A DNA stretch of 64,000 bases. Origin: Natribaculum luteum. Its GTDB lineage: Archaea > Halobacteriota > Halobacteria > Halobacteriales > Natrialbaceae. A program made the translations under genes and the position numbers. Of the stretch, positions 16,571 to 25,490 are shown piece after piece. Every line of letters starts with the position of its first letter. Positions within the stretch are counted from its first letter, which is position 1. The DNA lies in contig NZ_CP095397.1 of the NCBI RefSeq assembly GCF_023008545.1, positions 2,903,199-2,967,198 on the forward strand, written 5' to 3'. The notes beneath the pieces are model-generated. The model was not told the DNA's origin, did not search any database, and saw only the letters and a program-made list of their open reading frames with translations.

Positions 16571-17054
16571 ACCGGCGACGCGAGAAGACGTCGAGACCCT
16601 CACCGACTACTGGGTCGACCTCGCCCGCGAACAGCGCCAGCACGATTCGCACGTCCTGCCGGACGCGAACCGCGAAACGATCGGTGAAACGCTCGCCGCA
16701 CACCAGGTCGGTGGCGGGCTGCTGGTCGCTCGCGTCGACGGCGACGTCGTCGGGTTCGCCTCGTTCTCGCTCGAGCGGGGGACGTTTGCGCTCGATGCGA
16801 CCCGTGGACTGCTCTCGAACCTGTACGTCCGTCCGGCGTATCGCGGACGGGGAATCGGGACGGCGTTGCTCGAGGCGACGGAAGAGGAACTCGCCCAGCG
16901 AGGGGCCGACGTCGTCACGCTCGAGGCGATGGCGAAAAACGACGCGGCGCGGCGCTTTTATCGCCGCAACGGGTACGATACCCATCGCGTGGCGATGGAG
17001 CGATCGCTCGACGACCGGAGCGAAAACGATACACACTCAAAGGAAGAGCAATAA
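16542..17054 (+). CDS. GNAT family N-acetyltransferase
   Basis: A 170-aa acetyltransferase. The acetyl-CoA pyrophosphate loop is VRPAYRGRGIGTALLEA (about 97-113), followed by FYRRNGYDTHRVAM, which is the beta6-beta7 end of the GNAT fold. The acceptor substrate is unknown. Its ATG lies inside the last codons of pgk in another frame (29-base overlap), so both are probably on one transcript. The C-terminus runs up to 12 bases before tRNA-Thr. Confidence 0.9.
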   Translation: MAPDEQPVIEPATREDVETLTDYWVDLAREQRQHDSHVLPDANRETIGETLAAHQVGGGLLVARVDGDVVGFASFSLERGTFALDATRGLLSNLYVRPAYRGRGIGTALLEATEEELAQRGADVVTLEAMAKNDAARRFYRRNGYDTHRVAMERSLDDRSENDTHSKEEQ

Positions 17055-17066
17055 TCAACGGATCGC

Positions 17067-17140
17067 GCCAGGGGAGCATGGGCGGTTCATGCACTCGACT
17101 TGTAATCGAGACTTCCCGGGTTCAAATCCCGGCCCTGGCT
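17067..17140 (+). tRNA. tRNA-Thr (anticodon TGT)
   Basis: A 74-nt tRNA. The acceptor GCCAGGG pairs with CCCTGGC, with discriminator T (17140). The D-stem is GCAT/ATGC. The anticodon stem CTCGA/TCGAG encloses CTTGTAA, giving TGT. The variable loop is ACTTC and the T-arm CCGGG-TTCAAAT-CCCGG. CCA is not encoded and there is no intron. Confidence 0.97.
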
Positions 17141-17252
17141 TACTGTCGCGAACGAATTCGCGAGCAACAGCAAGGCAACAGTTTGAACCGCGCGAGACTT
17201 CGCTCGATCTCGCAGCCGGGTTCGATTCCGCCCCTGGCTTGACGTCGCGAAC
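17141..17252 (+). repeat. Degenerate copy of the tRNA-Thr 3' end in a hairpin unit
   Basis: After the tRNA comes a hairpin (CTGTCGCGAA...TTCGCGAGCAACAG, 17143-17170). Next is an inverted T-loop fragment GTTTGAACC (17181-17189). A diverged copy of the tRNA 3' end plus flank follows at 17216-17252 (CCGGGTTCGATTCC, then CCCTGGCTT and GTCGCGAAC). The copied unit includes the first bases downstream of the tRNA, since GTCGCGAAC occurs after both. The layout is the same as after tRNA-Ser. Confidence 0.8.
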
Positions 17253-17541
17253 TAGCTACCACTTGCTCGCTGGAACTGATCGGTGAGATAGTATCGTTCA
17301 ATAGAGTATTTTCCGTGGAAAGGGAAGACACCACGCCCGTAATCAGTTACTAACGGTCTCTATTTCTGTTTCTTCTCTTTCTTGAATAGTTCTGTATAAG
17401 ACGACCGTACTAAGAATATCTCTATCGATGACGCCAAAATAGCCCCCAATGTATATAAATATGCATTAAAACACAAAAGAGCCCATTAGCTACGAGGAGG
17501 GCCCACAGGATTTATATCTGATCGGGTGAACCCACCTTCCA
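17253..17541 (+). other. AT-rich intergenic stretch with the HalOD1 promoter
   Basis: No ORF is supported here. Base composition drops sharply between about 17290 and 17480 (for example TATATAAATATGCATT near 17453-17468), unlike the flanking genes. The TATA box TTTATATC (17511-17518) sits about 27 bases before the ATG at 17542. The AT-rich segment directly follows the tRNA-Thr repeat, which would fit residual foreign DNA. Confidence 0.6.
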
Positions 17542-17811
17542 ATGCTACTATCAGTGGAACGTTCGGGCGAAAGCATTCCCCTTAGTTTCAAGATCATTAA
17601 CGCAATTGCCGAACGAGAAGGAGTAGAGGCGACCGAGATCGAACCACCGGAGTACGAAGCCCTTTACGACGTTCTCAATCCAGAAGCGCTCGACGCACTG
17701 TTTGCGCCTCGAGAAGACGGGACACCTCGCAGTTCCGGGCGAGTAGCGTTTTCCTACTGTGGATACGACGTCGTCGTCACGAGCGACGGCGACGTCGAGA
17801 TCCTCGACTGA
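17542..17811 (+). CDS. HalOD1 output-domain protein
   Basis: An 89-aa stand-alone HalOD1 domain. Its pattern is an N-terminal SFKIINAIAEREGVEATEIE, PPEYEALYDVLNPEALDALF in the middle, and the closing strands VAFSYCGYDVVVTSDGDVEI. Such domains act as output modules in haloarchaeal signalling and are often free-standing. The ligand and partner are unknown. It has its own promoter and lies next to the AT-rich stretch after tRNA-Thr. Confidence 0.9.
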   Translation: MLLSVERSGESIPLSFKIINAIAEREGVEATEIEPPEYEALYDVLNPEALDALFAPREDGTPRSSGRVAFSYCGYDVVVTSDGDVEILD

Positions 17812-17995
17812 GTTGCTGGTCACACATCTGTACCCCGTCTCGGCTACTGCAAGGGACGAGGAGCCGTTCTCGTCACAACGGAGATCGGTCGCGATCGACG
17901 GCCACCGCGATCGTACCGACACCGAGAACGCGTAGAATCCAGCTCCAGCTTTCGCGGTCGCACTGATCGGCGACGTCGCCGGTTGGGCAGTCTCG

Positions 17996-18754
17996 TCATC
18001 CGCGCTGGGTGGCAGCCACCGACTCGAACACGTCGTCGTGGAGTCGACTGGTGACGACGTCCATCAGCGTCTCCAGGTTAGCCGTATCGGCGCGGTTGTA
18101 CTCGACGAGCGTCTCGAGGGCGCCGTCGTCGCCGCGCTCGTACTCGCGCCAGAGTCGGACCGCGTCGCGACCCGAGATGTCCGGTCGGTCGCGATCGATG
18201 CCGACGTCCCGTTCGATTCGTTTTAACCCGCCCTCGAGCCCGAGTCTGCGACACGGATACATGAGGTCGACGTGGGGTAACGAGGCGTCGACGTCGTAGC
18301 ACGTTTCGAGAAAGGGGACGTCGAAGCGCTTTCCGTTGAACGTGACGAGCAGCGACGCCTTCTCGAGTTCGGCCTGCAATCGCGTCGCGGTCAGATCGCG
18401 GTCTCTGACGAAGGTCGTCGTCTCGCCGCCGCGGTGGACGCTGACCGTCGTCACCTCGTGGCGGGTCGCGTCGAGACCGGTCGTCTCGATGTCGAGAAAA
18501 CACGCGTCCTCGCGTACGTTCTCGTACAGTCGCCAGTGACTCGAGGTGGGAAACGCGTCGGCGAAGTAGGAGACGTCGCCGGCCTCGAGGCGAGCGTGGG
18601 CGTCGTCGATGAACGACTCGATGCGGTCTGCGACCGTCGGTCCGACGACGCTGCCGTCGAACTCGTCCCAGTGGGTGACGCCGTGTGCCCACAGGTCCCG
18701 TTCCGTCTTCTCACCGACGCCCCGGACGGGGATGAAACTGTTCTCGATTCGCAC
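17996..18754 (-). CDS. RNase H-like (DEDD) exonuclease domain protein
   Basis: A 252-aa YprB-like DEDD-family nuclease. Residues 8-60 carry a helix-hairpin-helix-like segment (RGVGEKTERDLWAHGV). The nuclease core has FLDIETTGLD (D88, E90), LLVTFNGKRFDVPFL for the second acidic residue, and EYNRADTANLETL for the last ones. The family is probably a 3'-5' exonuclease on nucleic acid; the substrate is unknown. It is transcribed alone, divergently from the coiled-coil gene at 18903. Confidence 0.87.
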   Translation of the reverse strand: MRIENSFIPVRGVGEKTERDLWAHGVTHWDEFDGSVVGPTVADRIESFIDDAHARLEAGDVSYFADAFPTSSHWRLYENVREDACFLDIETTGLDATRHEVTTVSVHRGGETTTFVRDRDLTATRLQAELEKASLLVTFNGKRFDVPFLETCYDVDASLPHVDLMYPCRRLGLEGGLKRIERDVGIDRDRPDISGRDAVRLWREYERGDDGALETLVEYNRADTANLETLMDVVTSRLHDDVFESVAATQRG

Positions 18755-18902
18755 GTTCGTTCAGGTGCATCGCCCCGTCAAAAACGCTTGGATCACGTTC
18801 GACGAGCCGACGAACGCGTGACACGTACCGATCGCGCGGGGGATCCGACTCGAGGAATCACGCCTCGATTATCGTTTTGAATCCGCGGTCCGTAGGTCAC
18901 GC

Positions 18903-19547
18903 ATGGCCAACCGAGACGAAGACCTCGCGGAATCCATCGACGAACTCACACAGACGCTGCGCGACCTCCGCCACGAACTCGAGCCGCGTCCGGAGCCGCG
19001 ACTGCGACCGCCGACGCCGGGGGAACTCCTCCGGTTGACCGACGAGGTCGCGATCCCCGCGCTCGTCGCGATCCTCGAGGCGAACGTCCGGGCACTCGAG
19101 GCGTTCCAGCGCGGTCTCAGGCTCGTCCGCCGGGACCGCGACGTTCGGGAGCGGACCGGGAGGGCGACCGACGTCACCCGAACGCGGGCGACCGAACTCC
19201 GGGAGACGACGCTCGAGCAACTCGACGGAGCGCTGGCAGAACTCCAGCGGGCGCTCGGGGAGGGGGCGCTGCCACAGAACCGCCAGGCACGCGACCTCGT
19301 CGAGGACGCACGCGAGTTGCGCGACGAGGTAGATCGACGACTGCGAGACGCCGGTGAGGAGGTCGACGCCGAGACGAAGGGCCGAACGATCGAAATCGAC
19401 GACTCGACCGACGACCGACCCGACGAGTCGGACGTCGACGTCGACGCCGAACTCGAGACGCTGAAAGATCAGTACGGATCGGACGACGCCGGTGACGAGA
19501 CAGACGGCGACGAACCGGACGACGAGACCGGCGAGAACGAGTCGTGA
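18903..19547 (+). CDS. Acidic coiled-coil hypothetical protein
   Basis: A 214-aa haloarchaeal protein (DUF7547-like, uncertain). Residues 1-35 and 75-150 are predicted coiled coil (ESIDELTQTLRDLRHELE; TTLEQLDGALAELQRAL). A short segment LTDEVAIPALVAILEANVRA could be a buried helix rather than a membrane span. The last 50 residues are disordered and very acidic. No catalytic motif is seen. It converges with the OB-fold/thiolase pair without a gap. Confidence 0.8.
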   Translation: MANRDEDLAESIDELTQTLRDLRHELEPRPEPRLRPPTPGELLRLTDEVAIPALVAILEANVRALEAFQRGLRLVRRDRDVRERTGRATDVTRTRATELRETTLEQLDGALAELQRALGEGALPQNRQARDLVEDARELRDEVDRRLRDAGEEVDAETKGRTIEIDDSTDDRPDESDVDVDAELETLKDQYGSDDAGDETDGDEPDDETGENES

Positions 19548-19955
19548 TCAGACCGGTTCGAACCGGTAGCCGTCCCACTCCTGGCTCTCCGGTTCTCTGA
19601 TCCCCGCGCCGGGCTCGCGGAGTTCCTCGACGTGGACGGGTCGGACCGTATCGCCCGTCTCGACGTCGTCGGTCGTCACCTGCCCGAGCGCCCGGACGGA
19701 TTCGCCGTCGTCGCCGGACTGCGTCCGGCTGCTCGAGGCGTCGTCGGACGCCTCGCTGACGTCGAACTCGACGATCGCCATCGTGTTCGGCTCGCGCACG
19801 CCTGGCGGCGTCGCGGTGCTCGTCGTCCAGGTGACGACCTCCGCGGTGTACTCGCTCAGGTCGATCGTCTCGACTGGTTCGCTCCCGTCCGGTCCGATCG
19901 GGTGGCCGGGGTAGGTGATCGATCCGTTCTCGTAGCGGTAGGCTTCCATCGTCAT
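19548..19955 (-). CDS. OB-fold (DUF35-like) acyl-CoA-associated protein lacking zinc cysteines
   Basis: A 135-aa partner protein of the thiolase encoded just upstream. It resembles the OB-fold half of DUF35 proteins (YTAEVVTWTTSTATPPGVREPNTMAIVEF...ALGQVT...TGDTVRPVHVEE). In archaea, DUF35 proteins bridge thiolase and HMG-CoA synthase to channel acetoacetyl-CoA. This copy has no cysteines, so the zinc rubredoxin-like part is missing. Its ATG overlaps the thiolase stop by four bases, indicating a fixed pair. Confidence 0.85.
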   Translation of the reverse strand: MTMEAYRYENGSITYPGHPIGPDGSEPVETIDLSEYTAEVVTWTTSTATPPGVREPNTMAIVEFDVSEASDDASSSRTQSGDDGESVRALGQVTTDDVETGDTVRPVHVEELREPGAGIREPESQEWDGYRFEPV

Positions 19956-21109
19956 CGTGCTGCCTCCATGATGGTGGTGATGACACAGTTTCCGAAGCCG
20001 CCGACGTTACAGGTCAGGCCGACGTCGGCCTCGACCTGTCGCGGACCGGCCTCGCCCATCAGCTGTTCGTAGATTTCGACCGCCTGTGCGACGCCGCTGG
20101 CCCCGAGCGGATGGCCCTTCGACTTGAGGCCGCCGGAGGTGTTGATCGGCAACTCCCCGGTGTCGCGCTCGGTATAGCCTTCCTCGACGAGCTGCCAGGC
20201 CTCGCCCTGCTCGGCGAAGCCAAGCCCCTCCATCTGGAGGAACTCGAGGATGGTGAACATGTCGTGGAGTTCTGCGACGTCGATGTCGTCGGGTCCGTAG
20301 CCGCTCATCTCGTAGGCACCCTCGCCGCTCTCGACGACGCCACCCATGATCGTCGGATCTTCCCGCTCGTGGACGACGTGGGTGTCGGTCGCACCGTCGA
20401 CGCCCGCGATCACGACGTACTCGTCGGTGTACTCTTTCGCGACCGACTCGGGACAGAGCATGAGTGCCGCCGAGCCGTCCGTGATCGGGCAGAAGTCGTA
20501 CAGTCGAAGCGGGTCGGCGACGATCGGCGACTCCATGGCCGTCTCGAGGTCGATCTCCTTCTGGAACTGCGCCTTGGGGTTGTCGACGCCGTTCTTGTGG
20601 TTCTTGACGGCGACCTTCGCGAGACTCTCCCGTGGCGCGTCGAAGCGCTCGAGGTAGTGGCGCGCGGTCAGGCCCGCAAAGGAAGGGAGCGTGACGCCGT
20701 GTTTGTACTCGACCGGGTGGGTGAGCGACGCGATGACGTCGGTCGCCTCAGCGGTCGTCCGGTGAGTCATCTTCTCGCCGCCGACGAGCAACGTCATGTC
20801 GCTTGCCCCGCTGGCGACCGACTGCCAGGCGGCGTAGATCCCTGCACCGCCGCTCGAACTCGTCTGGTCGACGCGCTGGGTGTACGCCGGCATCGCGTCG
20901 AGGTCGTGAACTAGCGCGTTCACGACGCCGCTTTGTCCCTCGAACTCGCCACTCGCCATGTTCGAGACGTACAGGTGCTCGACGTCAGCGGGGTCGACGC
21001 CCGCATCCTCGAGACAGGCAAGGCCGGCCTCCACGAGCAACTCGCGGATCCACTCCTCGCGTTTCCCGAACTGGGTCATCGACGCCCCGATGATCGCGAC
21101 TCGTTCCAT
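19952..21109 (-). CDS. Thiolase-family protein with Ser at the nucleophile position
   Basis: A 385-aa SCP2-type thiolase homologue. The fold is complete: MERVAIIGAS start, GGEKMTH, an FCPITDGSAALML strand, GHPLGASG (catalytic His loop) and TCNVGGFGN near the end. At the usual Cys nucleophile (AxCxSGG) it reads QTSSSGGAG, which puts Ser84 in place of the cysteine. It may be non-catalytic, or may bind acyl-CoA or use another chemistry. The ATG at 21109 is chosen over an upstream in-frame start inside the promoter. A TATA-like AATTTATATTTAAG (21132-21145) lies ahead. Confidence 0.9.
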   Translation of the reverse strand: MERVAIIGASMTQFGKREEWIRELLVEAGLACLEDAGVDPADVEHLYVSNMASGEFEGQSGVVNALVHDLDAMPAYTQRVDQTSSSGGAGIYAAWQSVASGASDMTLLVGGEKMTHRTTAEATDVIASLTHPVEYKHGVTLPSFAGLTARHYLERFDAPRESLAKVAVKNHKNGVDNPKAQFQKEIDLETAMESPIVADPLRLYDFCPITDGSAALMLCPESVAKEYTDEYVVIAGVDGATDTHVVHEREDPTIMGGVVESGEGAYEMSGYGPDDIDVAELHDMFTILEFLQMEGLGFAEQGEAWQLVEEGYTERDTGELPINTSGGLKSKGHPLGASGVAQAVEIYEQLMGEAGPRQVEADVGLTCNVGGFGNCVITTIMEAAR

Positions 21110-21307
21110 GGTCTCACAGACTTGGGTCGAGAATTTATATTTAAGGTATTGGTCACTTCTCGCGACTGTCGCCGCGAGCGTCGAGTCGGCGTCGTCCGGG
21201 AACCGTCGTCGAGTTGCGTCGAACTCGTCATAACGTCTGCTGTAAGTCATTCCAGGAGCAACCCCGAACTGTCCGGCGGTTTTCGGAAACAGGTACAGCA
21301 GGCAGTA

Positions 21308-22609
21308 TCAGGCCGACTCTGCGGCCGCCGTCTGCAGGTCGCTCGCTCGAGCGCGAGCCTGCGAGATGACGGCCGGTCGAGCCTCGAACGAGAGGATGAC
21401 GTCGTCGTCGCCGTATGTGACGTCCTCCACGCGCGCGTTATCGTGAATCCACGAGACCAGACTCATCGTGTCGTCGGTCATCGGAAGCACCAGTCGTTCG
21501 CGCTCCCAGTCCGGTAACTCGCGGTCGATGCGCTCGAGCAGTTCGTCGACGTTCGTCCCCTCTTTCGCGCTCACGGCGACCGGGTTCGGCGCGAGCGCCG
21601 ACAGCGCAGCTCGCTTCTCCTCGAGTTCGGCCTCGCTGACCTGGTCGATCTTGTTCAACACCGTCACGATCGGCGCCTCGTTGCGCTCGTAGAGCGTGTC
21701 GTGGCTGGTGACGAGCTTCTCGCGAATCTCCTCGACCGGTTCGCTCACGTCGACGACGAGCAAGACGAGATCCGCCCGGTAGACCGAATCGAGCGTCGAC
21801 TTGAACGATTCGACGAGCCAGTGGGGCAGGTCGCTTATGAACCCGACCGTGTCGGTCAGCAGGACCTCGCGCGGGCCGACCTCTGCCCGGCGGGTCGTCG
21901 TGCCGAGCGTCGTGAACAGCCGATCTTCGGACTCGGCCGTCGCCTCGAGGTCCGGGTGGAGTTGCTCGTTTTCGTCGACCGCGAGGTCCGCCGCGAGCTG
22001 GCGAAGCAGCGTCGACTTCCCGGCGTTCGTGTAGCCTGCCAGCGCGACGAGGTCGAACCCCGACGCACGGCGACGTTCGCGTCGGTGTTCTTCGGTCTGC
22101 TCGATCCGCTCGAGTTCGTCCCTGATGCGGCTGATCTGGGCTTTGATGTCCTGTTCGCGACTCTCGTCGTACTCGCCGAGCCCCATGAAGCCGGGGTGTT
22201 CGTCGCGTTTGGCGAGGCTCGTCTTCGCCTCGACGCGTGGCAGTTCGTACCGCAACTCGGCGAGTTCGACCTGGAGTTGCGCCTTGCGCGTCTGGGCCCG
22301 CTGGCCGAAGATCTCCAGAATCAGCGTGAAGCGGTCGATCACTTCGACGCCGTCGGGGAGCTTCTGTCCGAGGTTGTACGTCTGGTAGGGGCCGAGTCGA
22401 TTGTCGAAGATAACTGTCGTGACGTCTTCTCTGGCCGCCATGTCGGCGAGTTCGTCGGCTTTCCCCTCGCCCAGCTGGAGGGCAGGATCGGCCTTTCTGG
22501 ACTGTGTTACTTCGCCGGCGACCTCGTAACCCGCGGCTTCGGCGAGGTCGCGAATCTCTTCGGTGTCTGGCGTTCCTGAGTCGACGCGTTTTGCAATGAT
22601 CGCTCTCAT
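21308..22609 (-). CDS. hflX: GTPase HflX
   Basis: A 433-aa ribosome-associated GTPase. The N-terminal domain (1-180) ends in a coiled coil (IKAQISRIRDELERIEQTEEHRRERR). The G domain follows with G1 GYTNAGKST, G3 DTVGF and G4 NKID. A short C-terminal domain is present. HflX binds the 50S subunit and rescues or splits stalled ribosomes. The gene is part of the leftward block with SBDS and psmA but has its own gap, so co-transcription is uncertain. Confidence 0.95.
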   Translation of the reverse strand: MRAIIAKRVDSGTPDTEEIRDLAEAAGYEVAGEVTQSRKADPALQLGEGKADELADMAAREDVTTVIFDNRLGPYQTYNLGQKLPDGVEVIDRFTLILEIFGQRAQTRKAQLQVELAELRYELPRVEAKTSLAKRDEHPGFMGLGEYDESREQDIKAQISRIRDELERIEQTEEHRRERRRASGFDLVALAGYTNAGKSTLLRQLAADLAVDENEQLHPDLEATAESEDRLFTTLGTTTRRAEVGPREVLLTDTVGFISDLPHWLVESFKSTLDSVYRADLVLLVVDVSEPVEEIREKLVTSHDTLYERNEAPIVTVLNKIDQVSEAELEEKRAALSALAPNPVAVSAKEGTNVDELLERIDRELPDWERERLVLPMTDDTMSLVSWIHDNARVEDVTYGDDDVILSFEARPAVISQARARASDLQTAAAESA

Positions 22610-22886
22610 GTGGGTGAGTGAACGTGGAAGAGTCTACCGCCGCCGCCCGGGGACGTTTCGTCTTCGAGACGGATCCCGCAGGTCACCGGCCGTTCGGTCG
22701 CGGTTCCTTGGGGCGGCACGTTCCGAACCACGTTACGGACGGCGACCGATCACCTCCGTTCGCGAGACGGCACTCATAGACCAGGGTACGGCACCAGCCG
22801 TCTTGAATCCCGTGGCGAAAACATAATCGACCGGTACAGTCACAGTACCACAAAGGTCTTGACGACTGACTCGAAAACGTGGACTC

Positions 22887-23189
22887 ATGGAACTCGATCC
22901 AACGGCACTCGGTTTTGAGTTCGGCGGTGGTGCCTTCATCGGCGCCGTCATGGGGTTTGCCGCGAAGAAAATTGCGAAGCTCATCGCCGTCCTCGTCGGC
23001 GTCCAGCTCGTCGTCTTCCGATACCTCGAGTCACAGGGCATCATCATCGTCGACTGGGACGCACTCACTGCAGGACTCGTGAGCACCAGCGAGTACGCTG
23101 ATCCGAGCTACCTCGAGTCGCTCGTGTCGACGCTGTCTATCGGAGCCGGTTTCACCGCCGGCTTCCTCGTCGGCTTTCGTCGTGCGTAG
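22887..23189 (+). CDS. FUN14 family membrane protein
   Basis: A 100-aa protein with the FUN14 layout: a glycine-rich first segment (FGGGAFIGAVMGFAAKKIAK), a second helix (LIAVLVGVQLVVFRYLESQG) and a C-terminal helix (LSIGAGFTAGFLVGF). Function in archaea is unknown. It is the only rightward gene between HflX and SBDS. The 277 bases upstream contain no other supported gene. Confidence 0.88.
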   Translation: MELDPTALGFEFGGGAFIGAVMGFAAKKIAKLIAVLVGVQLVVFRYLESQGIIIVDWDALTAGLVSTSEYADPSYLESLVSTLSIGAGFTAGFLVGFRRA

Positions 23190-23242
23190 CGTTCTCGAAG
23201 CTGTCGGCGGTCGACCGGGGCGTCGACCGGTGAAAAACGAGC

Positions 23243-23968
23243 CTACCGCGTGCTAAGTTCGTCTTTGTCCTTGACGATCCGGGTCTCGGCCTCGCCGCTC
23301 GTGTTCTCGTTGACCACGTCGTAGAAGTCGTTCTGGAGTCCGGCAGGGAACGTGACGACGCCGATCCACGAGCCGTCTGGTTGCCACTCCTCGCGTTCCA
23401 GGTCGCCGTACTGGCGGATCTTCGCCTGTGCACTGCCGGCGTACTCCGCAGGCACCTGCACCGCGACGGTCACTTCCTCGAATCGGATCGGAATGACCGG
23501 GCGCAACGCATCGAGGGCATCATCGACCTGGCTCTCGGCGGGCTCCATCGGATCGACCGTAAACCCCGCTTCTTCGAGTGCGTTCTCGATGCGTTCGGGC
23601 GGATGGGGCGCGTCGTCCATCTGCGGGTTAATCGCGTTGCGCGCGATTCGGTTGATCAACTGTTTTCGCTTCTGTTCTTGCATCTCGCGGCGCTGGTCGG
23701 CCGTAATCTGGATCTCGCCGCGTTTGATGACTTCGGGGATGATCTCGAGTGGATCGGTCGTATCGAACACCTTCTCGAGATCGTTTTCTGCCGGTCTGTC
23801 GCCACGAGAGGCGTCCTCGAAGACGTCTTCGGCGGCAATTACGTCCTCCAGGTTGCCATCGAACTCACCGCGTTTGATCGCGAGTGCGGCGTCCGGATCG
23901 ACCAGCACTTCGAAGCGCGCCCCGTGGGACTCGAGTCGCGCCGTCACCGCCTCGTCGAGTGATATCAT
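23243..23968 (-). CDS. Ribosome maturation protein SBDS (SDO1)
   Basis: A 241-aa SBDS orthologue with three domains: FYSH (1-90, [27 protein letters not shown] pattern), a central helical domain ([28 protein letters not shown]) and a ferredoxin-like C-domain ([19 protein letters not shown]). In archaea and eukaryotes it promotes release of the 60S/50S anti-association factor (aIF6). The position next to the proteasome alpha/RNase P operon is conserved in haloarchaea. The 282-base gap before psmA holds no supported gene. Confidence 0.95.
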   Translation of the reverse strand: MISLDEAVTARLESHGARFEVLVDPDAALAIKRGEFDGNLEDVIAAEDVFEDASRGDRPAENDLEKVFDTTDPLEIIPEVIKRGEIQITADQRREMQEQKRKQLINRIARNAINPQMDDAPHPPERIENALEEAGFTVDPMEPAESQVDDALDALRPVIPIRFEEVTVAVQVPAEYAGSAQAKIRQYGDLEREEWQPDGSWIGVVTFPAGLQNDFYDVVNENTSGEAETRIVKDKDELSTR

Positions 23969-24250
23969 ACCAGCACGTAGCCGTGCGTGAATAAAAGACC
24001 TTTTCCCGATGGTCCGCGCCGACGCGCGGATCGCAAACGACCTCGAAACGGTAGCGTCTCACCCGTCCTGTGTAGACGTGGCGACGGTAGCCACGCATCT
24101 ACCGAACGGGCATCTCGCCGGACGACAGGGATCGAAACAGTCGTCGCGACGGGGCAGAACGATCGACGGCGTCGAAACTGCTGCCGTCCGCGATCGAGCG
24201 TTACTCGACGGGAGAACGGCAAGCGTGTCGCCGAAAGAACGCCGGGATCG

Positions 24251-25006
24251 TTACTCGTCTGTCTCCTCGTCTTCCTCGGCGAGGAGATCGTTCTCGACGA
24301 GGTGCTCTTCGATCCGATCGTAGTCGAACTGCTCGAACTGCTCGGTCTCGACGTCGATCGTCGCGAGGCCGACCTCGTTGGGGAGCAACGACCCGTCGTT
24401 GACCGACGCGAGCGCATCGAGCGCGAGCGCGATTCCGCCGTCGAGGTCCGCCTCCTCGTCGTAGTTCTCCTCGAGGTAGCTCTGCAGTTCGCCGCGGTCG
24501 GCGCCGACTGCGAGGGCCTTCCACTCGTAGGGCGTCCCCGACGGGTCGGTCTCGAACAGGCGCGGTTCGCCGTTCTCGATGCCACCGACGATGAGCGCGA
24601 CGCCGAACGGACGCGCACCGCCAACCTGCGTGTACTGCTGGATGTGGTCGGTGACGTCCTTGGTCAGCGTCTCGACACCGATCGGTTCGCCGTACCGGAG
24701 CTGGTTGACCTGCGCCTGGCGGCGTGCGAAGTCGATGAGCTGGCGGGCGTCGGCGACGTGACCCGCACTCGCGATGCCGATGTGGTCGTCCGCCTTGTGG
24801 ATCTTCTCGACGCTCGAGTCCTCGAGCAACGGCGAGGGGATCCGTTTGTCGACTGCGAGTACGACGCCGCCGTTCGTCCGGATGCCGATGCTCGCAGTGC
24901 CACGTTTGACCGCCTCGCGGGCGTACTCCACCTGGTAGAGTCGGCCGTCGGGCGAGAAGATCGTGATGCCACGGTCGTACGCCTGCTGTTGGGCTTGTCC
25001 CTGCAT
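24251..25006 (-). CDS. psmA: Proteasome subunit alpha
   Basis: A 251-aa alpha subunit of the 20S proteasome. The N-terminal YDRGITIFSPDGRLYQVEYA segment is the gate and signature. GTASIGIRTNGGVVLAVDKR and the final VGGARPFGVALIVGG are further family marks. The tail is acidic. It forms the outer rings and binds PAN/AAA ATPases. It begins four bases after the rnp2 stop, making it the last gene of the rnp3-methyltransferase-rnp2-psmA operon. Confidence 0.97.
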   Translation of the reverse strand: MQGQAQQQAYDRGITIFSPDGRLYQVEYAREAVKRGTASIGIRTNGGVVLAVDKRIPSPLLEDSSVEKIHKADDHIGIASAGHVADARQLIDFARRQAQVNQLRYGEPIGVETLTKDVTDHIQQYTQVGGARPFGVALIVGGIENGEPRLFETDPSGTPYEWKALAVGADRGELQSYLEENYDEEADLDGGIALALDALASVNDGSLLPNEVGLATIDVETEQFEQFDYDRIEEHLVENDLLAEEDEETDE

Positions 25007-25010
25007 AGTA

Positions 25011-25490
25011 TCACGCTAAATCGAGGTCTGTCGCGCCCGCGAACGCGTCATCGAGTCGCACGTCTGCAGATCCATCACGCACGACGGCGACACGCTCTTC
25101 GTTCCCGAACACGACGTTTCTCTCCTTCGAAACTTGCCCGCGGCGTCCTAAATACTTTTCTTCAGCGGCACGGATCGTGCCACTGATACCGTGAACGAAA
25201 ATTCCGACGGGCGAGCCGTCGATTTCGTCGACACAGGCGATCGCCGCCCTCGCCGCCTCGAGTTCTCCGTGACGGACTTTGACCAGCGCCTCGCCGGCGC
25301 CGTCCTCGAAGTCGAACCGGACGACCGTGAGATCGGCGTCGGCGCTTCCCGGGTCGCCAAGCAGGTTCTGTCCCGCGTACCAGACCTCCCGCTGGAACGC
25401 CCGACGGCCGATTCTCGCGTCCGGCCAGGACTCGATGCCGACCGCGAGATACCGCCAGCGGGGCCGGAGGTGTTTCGGGAGGTGTTTCAT
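25011..25490 (-). CDS. rnp2: RNase P protein component 2 (Pop5)
   Basis: A 159-aa Pop5/Rpp14-family subunit of archaeal RNase P, which matures tRNA 5' ends. It starts MKHLPKHLRPRWRYLAVGIE, typical of Pop5, and has the RNP-like strands TVVRFDFEDGAGEALVKVRH and IFVHGISGTIRAAEEKYLG. The ATG overlaps the methyltransferase stop by four bases. It lies between the methyltransferase and psmA, as in other haloarchaea. Confidence 0.94.
   Translation of the reverse strand: MKHLPKHLRPRWRYLAVGIESWPDARIGRRAFQREVWYAGQNLLGDPGSADADLTVVRFDFEDGAGEALVKVRHGELEAARAAIACVDEIDGSPVGIFVHGISGTIRAAEEKYLGRRGQVSKERNVVFGNEERVAVVRDGSADVRLDDAFAGATDLDLA

Noticed and set aside
17551-17922. Minus-strand ORF opposite the HalOD1 gene
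   Set aside because: The HalOD1 protein is convincing, has a TATA box, and the antisense frame shows no family motif.
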